Assembly: GCF_037892425.1 (NCBI RefSeq)
Contig: NZ_JBBKTT010000001.1
Coordinates: forward strand, 62,001-126,000
Origin: Lacibacter sp. H375
GTDB taxonomy: Bacteria; Bacteroidota; Bacteroidia; Chitinophagales; Chitinophagaceae
Direction of reading: 5' to 3'
Length of the DNA: 64,000 nt
Below the pieces are notes generated by a model that was not told the origin of the DNA, did not search any database, and saw nothing but the letters and a program-made list of their open reading frames with translations. Positions 18,357-26,259 of the stretch are shown piece after piece (the first letter of the stretch is position 1; each line of letters opens with the position of its first letter). The position numbers were made by a program, and so were the translations under genes.

Positions 18357-19547
18357 TTAATGATTTAAGTAAACTGATGAACAATTATAGATATCACTAC
18401 CCTGCTGCAACGGGCTGAGCCATGCTGCTGATGCATTGGGTAATGGACTGATGTTGCCATGTATTGCTGATGTGAATGACAATGTTTTTACCGGCACTTC
18501 ACTCAAAGGAAAGGGTGCAACACTGACAAACTCAAGTTGATTAGCGGCATTTGAAAAATTGAGTATTGAATCCGTGTCCTGAACCGATGTAACATCGTTT
18601 GTTTTAGCAATGTATTTGATCAACACAGAACGATTGCAAAAGCGAAGACTGAACATTCGATCAACTGCTTTACCTGAATCCAGCAATGAAAAATTCGGAG
18701 CTGTACCTACCCGGTTGCATAATTCAATAACTGCAACGGGATGTTCAACCATACCAGGATCTTTTACGACAATGAATGATGATTCGCCATTTACATCAAT
18801 ACGATACTTACCGGCATCTAGTCCTTGCAGACTAACATCAACCAATGTTCGTGATGTTTCAAATTTTTGTACAACAGCAATCTTTGCTTCTTTATTAAAC
18901 AAACCCGTTTGTGTATCGATACCAAAATGCCTGATCACAAATTCTTTTGCAGGCACAGCAACTGTAAACGGATAACTTGTGCTGTAAACAGTTGCTGTAT
19001 CCTGCTCTGCTACAAACTGCCTCTTACTTCTTTTACGCCAAAAAGATTGATTGCTTATTAAGATACCGTTTGTTGTTGTTTTTAAACACTCATAAACATC
19101 AGTTCCATCAGTTACTAAACGACCGGGTTTATAAATAGTAGCGGCAACATGTGATGAAATGCGCTTTGACAAATACAACCTGTTGATGTTGCCCGATGGT
19201 AGTACTGGTTCAGTAAATGCGTTATTTGAAAAATTCGATAACCAGTTTGCTTCTGCTTTCGCAGGTCTATAATTTGATTGGGTGATATTATCGAACAAAC
19301 CATTTTCGGAAACAACGTAAAACACAAATTTCATATCGGCTGGCCAGGCTTTCACCGGCTCAGCTGCATTATTCACTTTTACTGCAATGATGAGTTGATG
19401 ATCGAGTTGCTTCCATTTAATATCATAGTTCCTGCATAGTTTCTCCGTTGCTGCTGAAGCTTTCAGCAAAAGATTCTTTGCTTTTGATTCACGGTAATAA
19501 TCGTGCAGCATTTCAACCCGGCAAACTATTTTGTAACTACTGTTCAT
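18357..19547 (-). CDS. unrecognised eCIS-locus protein with a carbohydrate-binding-like segment
   Basis: 396 aa with no signal peptide or membrane segment. I do not recognise a family over the whole length. Residues ~135-170 (YKPGRLVTDGTDVYECLKTT...FWRKR) follow the Y-x-x-G-x-x-V...G-x-x-Y-x-C...W spacing seen in CBM5/12-like and phage tail sugar-binding modules. The flanks look beta-sandwich-like (GKYRIDVNGESSFIVVKDPG). It is translated in a 4-bp overlap with the DUF4255 gene (ATGA at 19547-19544) and lies 24 bp before the sheath start. It may be a cap adaptor, a plug or a surface decoration of the particle. These roles are inferred from position only. Confidence 0.6.
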   Translation of the reverse strand: MNSSYKIVCRVEMLHDYYRESKAKNLLLKASAATEKLCRNYDIKWKQLDHQLIIAVKVNNAAEPVKAWPADMKFVFYVVSENGLFDNITQSNYRPAKAEANWLSNFSNNAFTEPVLPSGNINRLYLSKRISSHVAATIYKPGRLVTDGTDVYECLKTTTNGILISNQSFWRKRSKRQFVAEQDTATVYSTSYPFTVAVPAKEFVIRHFGIDTQTGLFNKEAKIAVVQKFETSRTLVDVSLQGLDAGKYRIDVNGESSFIVVKDPGMVEHPVAVIELCNRVGTAPNFSLLDSGKAVDRMFSLRFCNRSVLIKYIAKTNDVTSVQDTDSILNFSNAANQLEFVSVAPFPLSEVPVKTLSFTSAIHGNISPLPNASAAWLSPLQQGSDIYNCSSVYLNH

Positions 19548-20146
19548 ATTACAGTTGGAGTTTTGTCTTTTGCAATAGTTTCAATTTCAAGAATAATTCC
19601 GCCGCCATTCTGCACAAACCTGTCGTCAATTACTACCTGGCGTATTTTATATAACACTGATGGTAAATATTTTCCGCCGAGGCTTGCCCATAAATGATTC
19701 ACCTGTTCAAAATTCAGTGTCACCAACTCACTACTGATTTGCCGAACAGGTTGCATTGTATCTGTAAACAGCCCGGGACTGTTTTGTGCTGTGAATATGT
19801 TTTTATGCTGAAAGAACTGCATCACATAAGAGAGATACAGCAATGCATCATCTGTATAATCACGGTTAACAGAAAACAACACATATAAATTCACAAGCAC
19901 AGGAGGATTCTTATACTCAACACCTGTTCCTGTTGGCGATGGAAAACTATTGGATGGATGCTTGCTGATACGATCTTCTTCAATATTCACCAATGACATA
20001 ACAATTTTGGAAGTAACCGAAGTGAGTTCTTCTGCTTTGGCAATATTAGCAGCCACCACAATTCCGGTTGGAGTTGCTGCTCCATTTCGGAGCATAATAA
20101 ACCTGTTCAGCTCTTCAGTGAAGAACCGAAATACGTGTTGTATCAA
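19544..20146 (-). CDS. DUF4255 eCIS tail terminator/cap (Afp16-like), TTG start
   Basis: 200 aa. The N-terminus MIQHVFRFFTEELNRFIMLR followed by ATPTGIVVAAN, and MSLVNIEEDRISKHPSN, NPPVLVNLYVLFSVNRDYTD and LSYVMQFFQHKNIFTAQNSP are typical of DUF4255, the family of Afp16/Pvc16 tail-terminating proteins. It ends tube and sheath polymerisation at the distal end. The fitting start is TTG at 20146, preceded by a purine-rich GGAAAAGG, one of the few Shine-Dalgarno-like sequences here. It is the first gene of the eCIS operon. Confidence 0.85.
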   Translation of the reverse strand: MIQHVFRFFTEELNRFIMLRNGAATPTGIVVAANIAKAEELTSVTSKIVMSLVNIEEDRISKHPSNSFPSPTGTGVEYKNPPVLVNLYVLFSVNRDYTDDALLYLSYVMQFFQHKNIFTAQNSPGLFTDTMQPVRQISSELVTLNFEQVNHLWASLGGKYLPSVLYKIRQVVIDDRFVQNGGGIILEIETIAKDKTPTVI

Positions 20147-20320
20147 CCTTTTCCGTTTTAAATGTTAAAAGCAGTTACGTACAATGTGTGCGGTTGGGTG
20201 TTGTTAGCCAGGGAAAGATTAAATCAGGTTTTGCAATGGTAGATTCTCTCACATATCATTCGAATGCTAATATTGAAAGTTTTTTAAACATTGTCAATAC
20301 CTCAAAGCGGTATAAATAAA

Positions 20321-20348
20321 AATTTCTGCAACAGACAATGCAGAAATT
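20321..20348 (-). terminator. terminator- or attenuator-like hairpin ahead of the eCIS operon
   Basis: AATTTCTGCA and TGCAGAAATT form a perfect 10-bp stem around an 8-nt loop. On the minus strand the stem is followed by TTTATTTATA. It lies ~175 bp upstream of the first eCIS gene and downstream of a separate terminator. It could end an unseen transcript or act as a conditional terminator. Confidence 0.45.
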
Positions 20349-20531
20349 CATCTTTTAGAAAGTTTAAGATTGTATAAAACTCAATGCAGCATTATGTTTC
20401 ATGATACTTACTGTTGTAAGTAATTTGAAAATTATTTTTTGATGAATAAGCTTGTAGAATAAACAATGCGTAAAATATACATGTGATTTTTACATCATCA
20501 GGGTAAAATTACTGACACGTTTGTAAACAAC

Positions 20532-20565
20532 AACTAGCCTTGGCTTTTGAAAACCAAGGCTAGTT
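20532..20565 (-). terminator. rho-independent terminator after the PepSY-like gene
   Basis: AACTAGCCTTGG pairs perfectly with CCAAGGCTAGTT (12 bp) around a 10-nt loop. It lies 38 bp beyond the stop of the PepSY-like gene, with a GTTGTTT run following on the minus strand. Confidence 0.75.
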
Positions 20566-20603
20566 ATTGAAAAAGAATATTAAAAATATCAAGGATGTTA
20601 CTT

Positions 20604-21053
20604 CTATAAACTCAGCAACTCTTCATACAATCTTCCCTTTGTATCAAATACTAATTTCTTTTTATTGAGCACAGATTTCTGTACGATGATGTAATATTCG
20701 TTTGCCTCGATCCGTGGTTTTGTAACTGTAAGTACATCCTTCAAAGTCCAGTCTTTGTATTTGCTATTTTTAAACCCTTGCTGCACCACGTCCGGTAATG
20801 CTTCCAGTTTCACCTGCTCTTCAGTGCTAACCCAGTCGCCTTTGGGTGTGTAATCAGCTTTGAGCTTTCTTTCACCTAACGTAAACCGTACAACATGGTT
20901 ATCTATTCCTCCACTCCATTTCAGATCTTTTGCATCAGGATATTGCTTATCAAAACTTTGTTTCACAATATCAGGCACTGAAAATATCTGTTGTGCATTA
21001 CTAGCAGCATGCGAGAAAATTAAGAAGATCAAAAAAGAAAAAACATTTTTCAT
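20604..21053 (-). CDS. PepSY-like (BLIP-like fold) secreted protein
   Basis: 149 aa. A signal peptide occupies residues 1-20 (MKNVFSFLIFLIFSHAASNA, then QQ). The body has two repeats of the PepSY-like type: VKQSFDKQYPDAKDLKWSGG and VVQQGFKNSKYKDWTLKDVL, each followed by a beta-rich stretch. This matches the Bacteroidota family of putative beta-lactamase-inhibitor-like PepSY proteins, which are periplasmic or outer-membrane-exposed and of unknown ligand. It is a single-gene unit with its own promoter-like box (21074-21081) and terminator (20532-20565). Confidence 0.8.
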   Translation of the reverse strand: MKNVFSFLIFLIFSHAASNAQQIFSVPDIVKQSFDKQYPDAKDLKWSGGIDNHVVRFTLGERKLKADYTPKGDWVSTEEQVKLEALPDVVQQGFKNSKYKDWTLKDVLTVTKPRIEANEYYIIVQKSVLNKKKLVFDTKGRLYEELLSL

Positions 21054-21073
21054 AACTCTTCATTTGTATACTG

Positions 21074-21081
21074 CAAAGCTA
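21074..21081 (-). promoter_or_regulatory. -7 promoter box (TAGCTTTG) of the PepSY-like gene
   Basis: It matches the Bacteroidota -7 consensus TAnnTTTG, 20 bp before the ATG at 21053. No clear -33 TTG is seen at the usual distance. Confidence 0.45.
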
Positions 21082-21145
21082 TGCAGCTTTCGTGCCTTAA
21101 TATGTTAACAGCACGTTGAATTAATTGACTAAGATTTTTGGAGAT

Positions 21146-21811
21146 TTATTCTTTACCTGCAACGACAATAACAATTTCACCTTTGATGGCTTTGGCAGCA
21201 AAATGATCATGCACTTCTTTTAATGTACCACGTTTGTTCTCTTCAAACTTTTTGGTAAGCTCACGACTCACGCAACACAAACGATCTTCGCCAAAATACT
21301 GCATGAAATCATTGAGCGTTTTTAACAAACGGAAAGGCGATTCGTAAAAGATCATGGTACGTTCTTCTTCCGCCAATTGTTTGAGTGCAGTCATCCTTCC
21401 TTTTTTTTGTGGAAGGAATCCTTCAAATGTAAAACGGGTGGTTGGCAGTGCGCTATTCACAAGCGCTGGCACAAATGCAGTGGCTCCTGGCAATGTTTCA
21501 ACTGCAATATCATTCTTTATACATTCACGAACGAGCAGAAACGCTGGATCGCTGATTCCCGGCGTACCAGCATCGGTGAGTAAAGCCATCTTCTTACCTT
21601 CTTTCAATTGATCTACCAAGTGCTGCACAATTTTATGCTCATTGTGCTGGTGATAAGGTGAGATGGGTTTTTGAATATTGTAATGATTCAATAACACTCC
21701 ACTGGTGCGTGTGTCTTCTGCCAAAATAAGATCAGCTTCCTGCAGCACTTCCAAAGCACGGAGTGTAATATCCTTTAAATTTCCAATTGGAGTGGGAACA
21801 AGAATTAACAT
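21146..21811 (-). CDS. rsmI: 16S rRNA (cytidine-1402-2'-O)-methyltransferase RsmI
   Basis: 221 aa, a typical Bacteroidota length (E. coli RsmI is longer at the C-terminus). It has the tetrapyrrole-methylase fold signatures: PTPIGNL at residues 6-12, LAEDTRTSG at 30-38, LLTDAGTPGISDPA at 77-90, LPGATAFVPAL and FEGFLPQKKGR. It uses SAM to methylate the ribose of C1402 in the ribosomal P site. It lies downstream of purS across an AT-rich repeat tract. Confidence 0.95.
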   Translation of the reverse strand: MLILVPTPIGNLKDITLRALEVLQEADLILAEDTRTSGVLLNHYNIQKPISPYHQHNEHKIVQHLVDQLKEGKKMALLTDAGTPGISDPAFLLVRECIKNDIAVETLPGATAFVPALVNSALPTTRFTFEGFLPQKKGRMTALKQLAEEERTMIFYESPFRLLKTLNDFMQYFGEDRLCCVSRELTKKFEENKRGTLKEVHDHFAAKAIKGEIVIVVAGKE

Positions 21812-21898
21812 AATTTGAAAATTTGAAAATGAATGAATTTGAAAATGAAAACCGAAACTGATTCAATTTTCAAATTTTCAATTCTTCAAATTATCAAT
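21812..21898. repeat. two converging AT-rich short-repeat arrays between purS and rsmI
   Basis: The left half (21812-21845, plus strand) repeats ATTTGAAA-type 8-mers. The right half (about 21864-21898), read on the minus strand, repeats AATTTGA and AATTGA units. The two halves are inverted relative to each other around a ~15-bp spacer. The right half begins at the purS stop. Confidence 0.65.
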
Positions 21899-22139
21899 TA
21901 ACTGAAATTTCGTACTGCTCCATCACCGGGTTGGCGAGGAGTTTTTTTGCAGCTTCTTCAGCAATTGCTTTTGCATCGTCGGCAGTAGCTGCATCGATCT
22001 GCATGCTGATATTTTTTCCAATACGTACATCAGCCACACCTTGTAAACCTAAATTACTTAATCCACCCATTACAGCTTTACCTTGGGGATCTAATAAATC
22101 TTTGAGTGGCATTACTTTCACCTGAACTGTGTACGTCAT
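21894..22139 (-). CDS. purS: phosphoribosylformylglycinamidine synthase subunit PurS
   Basis: 81 aa, the normal size for PurS. MTYTVQVKVMPLKDLLDPQG, AVMGGLSNLGLQGVADVRIG and a C-terminal CEE-like helix with ANPVMEQYEISV are family marks. PurS bridges PurQ and PurL to make the FGAM synthase complex in purine synthesis. purQ and purL are not adjacent here. The ATG at 22139 is 15 bp after the pssA stop, so it is probably co-transcribed with pssA. Confidence 0.93.
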   Translation of the reverse strand: MTYTVQVKVMPLKDLLDPQGKAVMGGLSNLGLQGVADVRIGKNISMQIDAATADDAKAIAEEAAKKLLANPVMEQYEISVN

Positions 22140-22154
22140 TGTCGTATAATTAAA

Positions 22155-22916
22155 TTATGAGATTTGTTTACGAAGCAGCAAAGATAAAGCAACGTAGGTT
22201 AAATAAATAAGCGGAATAGCCGCCCATTGAAAAACGACCGCCAAAATAATGGAGATAACCGCCAGTATGATCTTGGGCCGATTTCCCTTAAAGCTGTAAT
22301 CTTTAAATTTCAAGCTCATAATGGGCAGATCGGAAACCATTAAATAGCTGATAAGAATAGTGATGGTGTACAATACCCAGCGGTTCAATACAAATTGCGC
22401 CAAATCCCAGCTATTATAAAAAACTACCAATGGTAAGGCTGCTACCATAAAACCGGTGATGGGTGTAGGCACTCCACGAAAAGAAATGGATTGACGTTCA
22501 TCGATGTTGAACTTTGCAAGGCGCCATGCTGCACCTCCAGCAATGAGTATAGCTGGCAATAAAAGCCAAATAGATGTATCGAAAGCTGTTTCCTCTTTAA
22601 GATAACTCATGCGCAGCAGTTGATACATGATCATTGATGGCGCTACACCAAACGTCACACAATCGCTCAACGAATCGAGTTGCTTACCCATTTCGGATGA
22701 TGCCTTCATTAAACGGGCAAGAAACCCATCGAGAAAATCAACAATACCAGCAGCAAAAATGAAGAAAGACGCATACGCCATTTTCTCCGGGAGATTAATA
22801 ACAAGGTTCTCTCCATTGATCGTTGTAATTGATTCGCCGGGCTGAAGAATAAGAATGATTGCAATACAACCGAATACAAGATTCAACAGCGTAAAAAGAT
22901 TTGGAATTTGTTTCAT
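22155..22916 (-). CDS. pssA: CDP-diacylglycerol--serine O-phosphatidyltransferase
   Basis: 253 aa integral membrane enzyme. The CDP-alcohol phosphatidyltransferase motif is complete: D60, D63-G64, R68, G77, D81 and D85 in DFLDGFLARL...GKQLDSLSD. About six to eight hydrophobic segments follow. It makes phosphatidylserine, the precursor of phosphatidylethanolamine. Adjacent purS and rsmI suggest a housekeeping transcript. The C-terminal two helices end in LLLRKQIS. Confidence 0.9.
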   Translation of the reverse strand: MKQIPNLFTLLNLVFGCIAIILILQPGESITTINGENLVINLPEKMAYASFFIFAAGIVDFLDGFLARLMKASSEMGKQLDSLSDCVTFGVAPSMIMYQLLRMSYLKEETAFDTSIWLLLPAILIAGGAAWRLAKFNIDERQSISFRGVPTPITGFMVAALPLVVFYNSWDLAQFVLNRWVLYTITILISYLMVSDLPIMSLKFKDYSFKGNRPKIILAVISIILAVVFQWAAIPLIYLTYVALSLLLRKQIS

Positions 22917-22925
22917 GTAATTGTT

Positions 22926-22989
22926 CGTGGTTCATAGCGCATAGTTAATGGATCGCAGCTATGAACTATGAACCATCAACTATGAACTG
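22926..22989. repeat. inverted pair of heptad arrays between pepP and pssA
   Basis: On the plus strand 22959-22989 reads CTATGAA, CTATGAA, CCATCAA, CTATGAA, CTG. The left half, read on the minus strand, gives CCATTAA, CTATGCG, CTATGAA, CCACGAA. GGTTCATAG (22929-22937) can pair with CTATGAACC (22966-22974). The tract starts 3 bp beyond the pepP stop. Confidence 0.7.
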
Positions 22990-22991
22990 TA

Positions 22992-24281
22992 TTATTTCTT
23001 CATCAATGCTTCAATCTCTTCAACAGTAATGGGAATATTCTTCATGAGATCTTTATTTCCATTGCGGGTGATCCAGAAATTATTTTCAATACGCACACCC
23101 ATTTGTTCTTCTTCAATATAAATACCGGGTTCGATAGTGAATACCATACCTGCTTTTACAGGTTCTGTTTTTGTACCAAGATCATGTACATCAATTCCAA
23201 GATGATGCGAAATACCATGGTAGAGATATTTACGGTAAGCTCTATTCTCTGCGTCTTCATTCTTCACATCTGTCTTTTTCAACAAACCAATTTTTAAAAA
23301 CTGTTGTGTTGCTTCTTCTCCCACTTTATTTGTGTAATCAACAATGGTAATGCCTGGTTTAAGAATGCTCTTGCAATAGTTGTGAATGTTCAGGCATGCA
23401 TTATAAACTGTTTTTTGCCGGCGTGTAAACTTACCATTCACTGGGACAGTGCGTGTAAGATCGGCGCAATAACCACCATACTCTGCACCAAAATCCATCA
23501 ATATCAATTCACCATCTTTACATTCTCCGTTATTGTTAACGTAGTGCAATGTTCTTGCATTATCACCACTGGCAATAATACTTCCGTAAGCAGGACCAGT
23601 TGATCCCTGCGATAAAAATGAGTGATAGATCTCAGCTTCAATTTCATTTTCCAATACACCAGGTTTAATGAAACCGAGTAAGCGACGGAATGTTACATCA
23701 GTAATATCCATTGCCTTCTGCATCAGTTCTATCTCTTCTGCAGTTTTAATTGGACGCAACTCTCTCATAATTTTTGCAGCACGTTGAAAATTATGCAGAG
23801 GATATTTTGCTTTCATCTCATCAATGAAACGATAATCACGGCTACGGATAGGCGACGCTTTTCGATCGTTCTCGTTGCTGCTTAAATAAATGTTGTCAGC
23901 CAAGTGTACCCATGCCTGTAACAATCCTTCAATACTATCTAACCAAACTATTGTTTGAATACCTGAAATCCCTCTTACCTCATTTGCACGTAAGCGTTTA
24001 CCATCCCACTTTTCTTTTAATTCGTTGGGACGAACAAGCACCAACACCTCCCTGTATTTTGGATCCGGATTATCGGGGAAGAGGATCACCATACTATCTT
24101 CCTGCATCACACCGGTAAGCCAAAATAGATCGCTGTTTTGTTTGTACGCATGCAATGCATCACCATTCATGGGCCACTCATCGTTGCTTACAAAAACAGC
24201 AATTGAATTTGGCTGCATGGCTTTGATAAAACGTTCACGGTTTTTTGTAAACAGTTCGGGCTTAATGGGCTGAAATTTCAT
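22992..24281 (-). CDS. pepP: Xaa-Pro aminopeptidase (aminopeptidase P family)
   Basis: 429 aa. The N-terminal creatinase-like domain spans ~1-165 and the pita-bread peptidase domain ~175-425. Expected dimetal ligands are present: D263 and D274 (LILMDFGAEYGGYCADLTRT), H359 (HGISHHLGIDVHD), E384 (FTIEPGIYI) and E399 (GVRIEN). It removes N-terminal residues preceding proline. No signal peptide is visible, so it is cytosolic. ATG at 24281. Confidence 0.93.
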   Translation of the reverse strand: MKFQPIKPELFTKNRERFIKAMQPNSIAVFVSNDEWPMNGDALHAYKQNSDLFWLTGVMQEDSMVILFPDNPDPKYREVLVLVRPNELKEKWDGKRLRANEVRGISGIQTIVWLDSIEGLLQAWVHLADNIYLSSNENDRKASPIRSRDYRFIDEMKAKYPLHNFQRAAKIMRELRPIKTAEEIELMQKAMDITDVTFRRLLGFIKPGVLENEIEAEIYHSFLSQGSTGPAYGSIIASGDNARTLHYVNNNGECKDGELILMDFGAEYGGYCADLTRTVPVNGKFTRRQKTVYNACLNIHNYCKSILKPGITIVDYTNKVGEEATQQFLKIGLLKKTDVKNEDAENRAYRKYLYHGISHHLGIDVHDLGTKTEPVKAGMVFTIEPGIYIEEEQMGVRIENNFWITRNGNKDLMKNIPITVEEIEALMKK

Positions 24282-24535
24282 ATATCAAGAATTTGGTGCG
24301 CAAAATAAGCCATCGGACGGGGCTGCCCAATTCTGCAGTCAATTAATCCACGAAAAGTGAAAAACTAACGACCGTTTGATAAATATTTATAAATCCTCCA
24401 CCTGCTCTTGGATATTGTTCAATAATATTCATAATAGTAAGCTCATTTTAAAAATTATCAACCAAATCCTTGATTCTGTTTGATTTAATATAGTCGGGAA
24501 CGATTGCGTAATTTTTCTGGAATCGGCCAACCCTG

Positions 24536-24543
24536 TATTTTTG
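24536..24543 (+). promoter_or_regulatory. -7 promoter box (TATTTTTG) of pckA
   Basis: It matches TAnnTTTG and lies 27 bp before the ATG at 24571. No good -33 TTG is seen at 18-21 bp spacing. The 289-bp divergent gap from pepP holds no other recognisable element. Confidence 0.4.
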
Positions 24544-24570
24544 ACGAGCTATATAAACGAACTATTGATT

Positions 24571-26175
24571 ATGTCTATACCAAGTGTATTCTTTCCTGAG
24601 CAGAAACTATTGAAGCTCGGTTTAAAACTATCGAGTAATATCCATTATCAACTCAGCCCAGAAGAGTTAGCCGAACAAACAATTAACCGTGGACAAGGCA
24701 GGTACAACGACACGGGTGCGCTTTGTATCAATACTGGTAAGTTCACCGGTCGCTCCCCAAAAGATAAGTTCATTGTACTTGATGATATCACAAAAGACAC
24801 GGTTCATTGGAATGATTTTAACCAAGCCATTGATGAAAAATATTTCCATATTCTTTATAAAAAGATGATGGATTACCTGGGCAAAAAAGACGAATTATGG
24901 GTGAGAGATTCCTATGCCTGTGCCGACAATAACTATCGTCTCAACATTCGTGTAGTGAATGAAAATGCATGGAGTAATTTGTTTGCCTATAATCTTTTTC
25001 TTCGTCCCACAGATGAAGAACTGGAAAGTTTTGAACCTGATTGGCATATTATACAAGCCCCCAATTTTACAGCCAACCCCGAAACCGATGGTGTGCGCAA
25101 CTGCAACTTTTCTATTGTAAGCTTTACTCACAAAATGATCCTGATTGGTGGCAGCGGCTACACAGGTGAAATGAAGAAAGGAATTTTTACCGTGCTTAAT
25201 TATCTGTTGCCTCAGCAAAAGAATGTATTGAGCATGCATTGCAGTGCGAATGTTGGACAGGATGCTGATGTTGCTGTGTTCTTTGGATTAAGCGGCACTG
25301 GTAAAACAACCTTAAGTGCAGATCCTGCACGTAAATTAATTGGCGACGATGAGCATGGATGGAATCATGGTTCCGTTTTTAATTTTGAAGGTGGCTGTTA
25401 TGCCAAGTGTATTGATCTTACTGCCGAAAAAGAACCGGAGATCTTTCATGCTATCCGCCCCGGAGCATTAGTAGAAAATGTTCAGTTCTTCGAAGGTTCA
25501 AATAAAATTGATTTCAGCAGCAAAGCCATCACCGAAAATACAAGAGTAAGTTATCCCTTGCATTTTATCAGCAATGCTTTGGAGCCTGCTGTTGGTGGTT
25601 TACCAAAAAATATTTTCTTTCTTACCTGCGATGCAACAGGCGTTTTACCTCCTATTGCTAAACTTACACAAGGTCAGGCAATGTACCAGTTCATAAGTGG
25701 CTATACTGCAAAAGTTGCGGGTACAGAAGCTGGTGTTACAGAACCTAAATCAACCTTTAGTGCATGCTTTGGCGCACCTTTCCTCCCATTACATCCGGCA
25801 AAATACGCAGAGATGTTAGGTAAGAAGATGGCTGAAAATAAAGTGAATGTTTGGCTGGTGAATACCGGTTGGACAGGCGGTAGTTATGGTGTTGGTAATC
25901 GTATCAAACTTTCATACACAAGAGCATTGATCAGTGCGGCATTGAATGGTGAATTGAATGATGTGGACTATGAGAACATGCCTGTGTTCAATCTTGCAAT
26001 TCCAACTGCATGTAGTGCAGTTCCGTTAGAAATATTAAATCCCCGCAATACCTGGACAGATAAAGCAGCTTATGATGCAAAAGCGAAGTCTTTAGCTGAA
26101 CAGTTTATAACTAATTTCAAAAAATATGCTTCCGGCAGTGGCGAAGAAATTCTAGCCGCAGCGCCGCAAGTGTAA
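24571..26175 (+). CDS. pckA: ATP-dependent phosphoenolpyruvate carboxykinase
   Basis: 534 aa from the ATG at 24571. The frame opens further upstream at a TTG, but MSIPSVFFPEQKLL is the better N-terminus. Kinase-1a P-loop: GLSGTGKTT at residues 239-247. Kinase-2: LIGDDEHGWN. The substrate-binding GRSPKDKFIV is near residue 55. It converts oxaloacetate and ATP to PEP and CO2, feeding gluconeogenesis and here also the aromatic pathway. It is monocistronic, with a strong terminator shared with the convergent dNK gene. Confidence 0.97.
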   Translation: MSIPSVFFPEQKLLKLGLKLSSNIHYQLSPEELAEQTINRGQGRYNDTGALCINTGKFTGRSPKDKFIVLDDITKDTVHWNDFNQAIDEKYFHILYKKMMDYLGKKDELWVRDSYACADNNYRLNIRVVNENAWSNLFAYNLFLRPTDEELESFEPDWHIIQAPNFTANPETDGVRNCNFSIVSFTHKMILIGGSGYTGEMKKGIFTVLNYLLPQQKNVLSMHCSANVGQDADVAVFFGLSGTGKTTLSADPARKLIGDDEHGWNHGSVFNFEGGCYAKCIDLTAEKEPEIFHAIRPGALVENVQFFEGSNKIDFSSKAITENTRVSYPLHFISNALEPAVGGLPKNIFFLTCDATGVLPPIAKLTQGQAMYQFISGYTAKVAGTEAGVTEPKSTFSACFGAPFLPLHPAKYAEMLGKKMAENKVNVWLVNTGWTGGSYGVGNRIKLSYTRALISAALNGELNDVDYENMPVFNLAIPTACSAVPLEILNPRNTWTDKAAYDAKAKSLAEQFITNFKKYASGSGEEILAAAPQV

Positions 26176-26207
26176 GTGGTCGTAATCGATTGTTTGCTAA
26201 GAACAGA

Positions 26208-26233
26208 AAACCCCGCTATTCCTGGCGGGGTTT
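26208..26233. terminator. bidirectional terminator between pckA and dNK gene
   Basis: AAACCCCGC pairs with GCGGGGTTT (9 bp) with an 8-nt loop, between convergent stops at 26175 and 26260. It is T-rich on the plus side (TTTATTATTT) and the minus-strand transcript also ends in TTTTCTG. Confidence 0.85.
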
Positions 26234-26259
26234 ATTATTTACAAAATGGTTATGTTCTT

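Larger units (their letters stand above)
20147..20603. other. 457-bp intergenic region upstream of the eCIS operon
   Basis: This region separates the eCIS operon (reading left from 20146) from the PepSY-like gene (also minus strand, ending at 20604). It should contain the eCIS promoter, but I see no good TAnnTTTG box on the minus strand. It contains two hairpins, at 20532-20565 and 20321-20348. Between them are only tiny frames on the minus strand, of 12 to 32 codons, without support. Confidence 0.6.

Noticed and set aside
20340-20480. Tiny minus-strand ORFs (12 and 16 codons, and a 32-codon one overlapping the hairpin) as leader peptides of the eCIS operon
   Set aside because: No biased composition, no adjacent antiterminator pairing and no start context; chance level.
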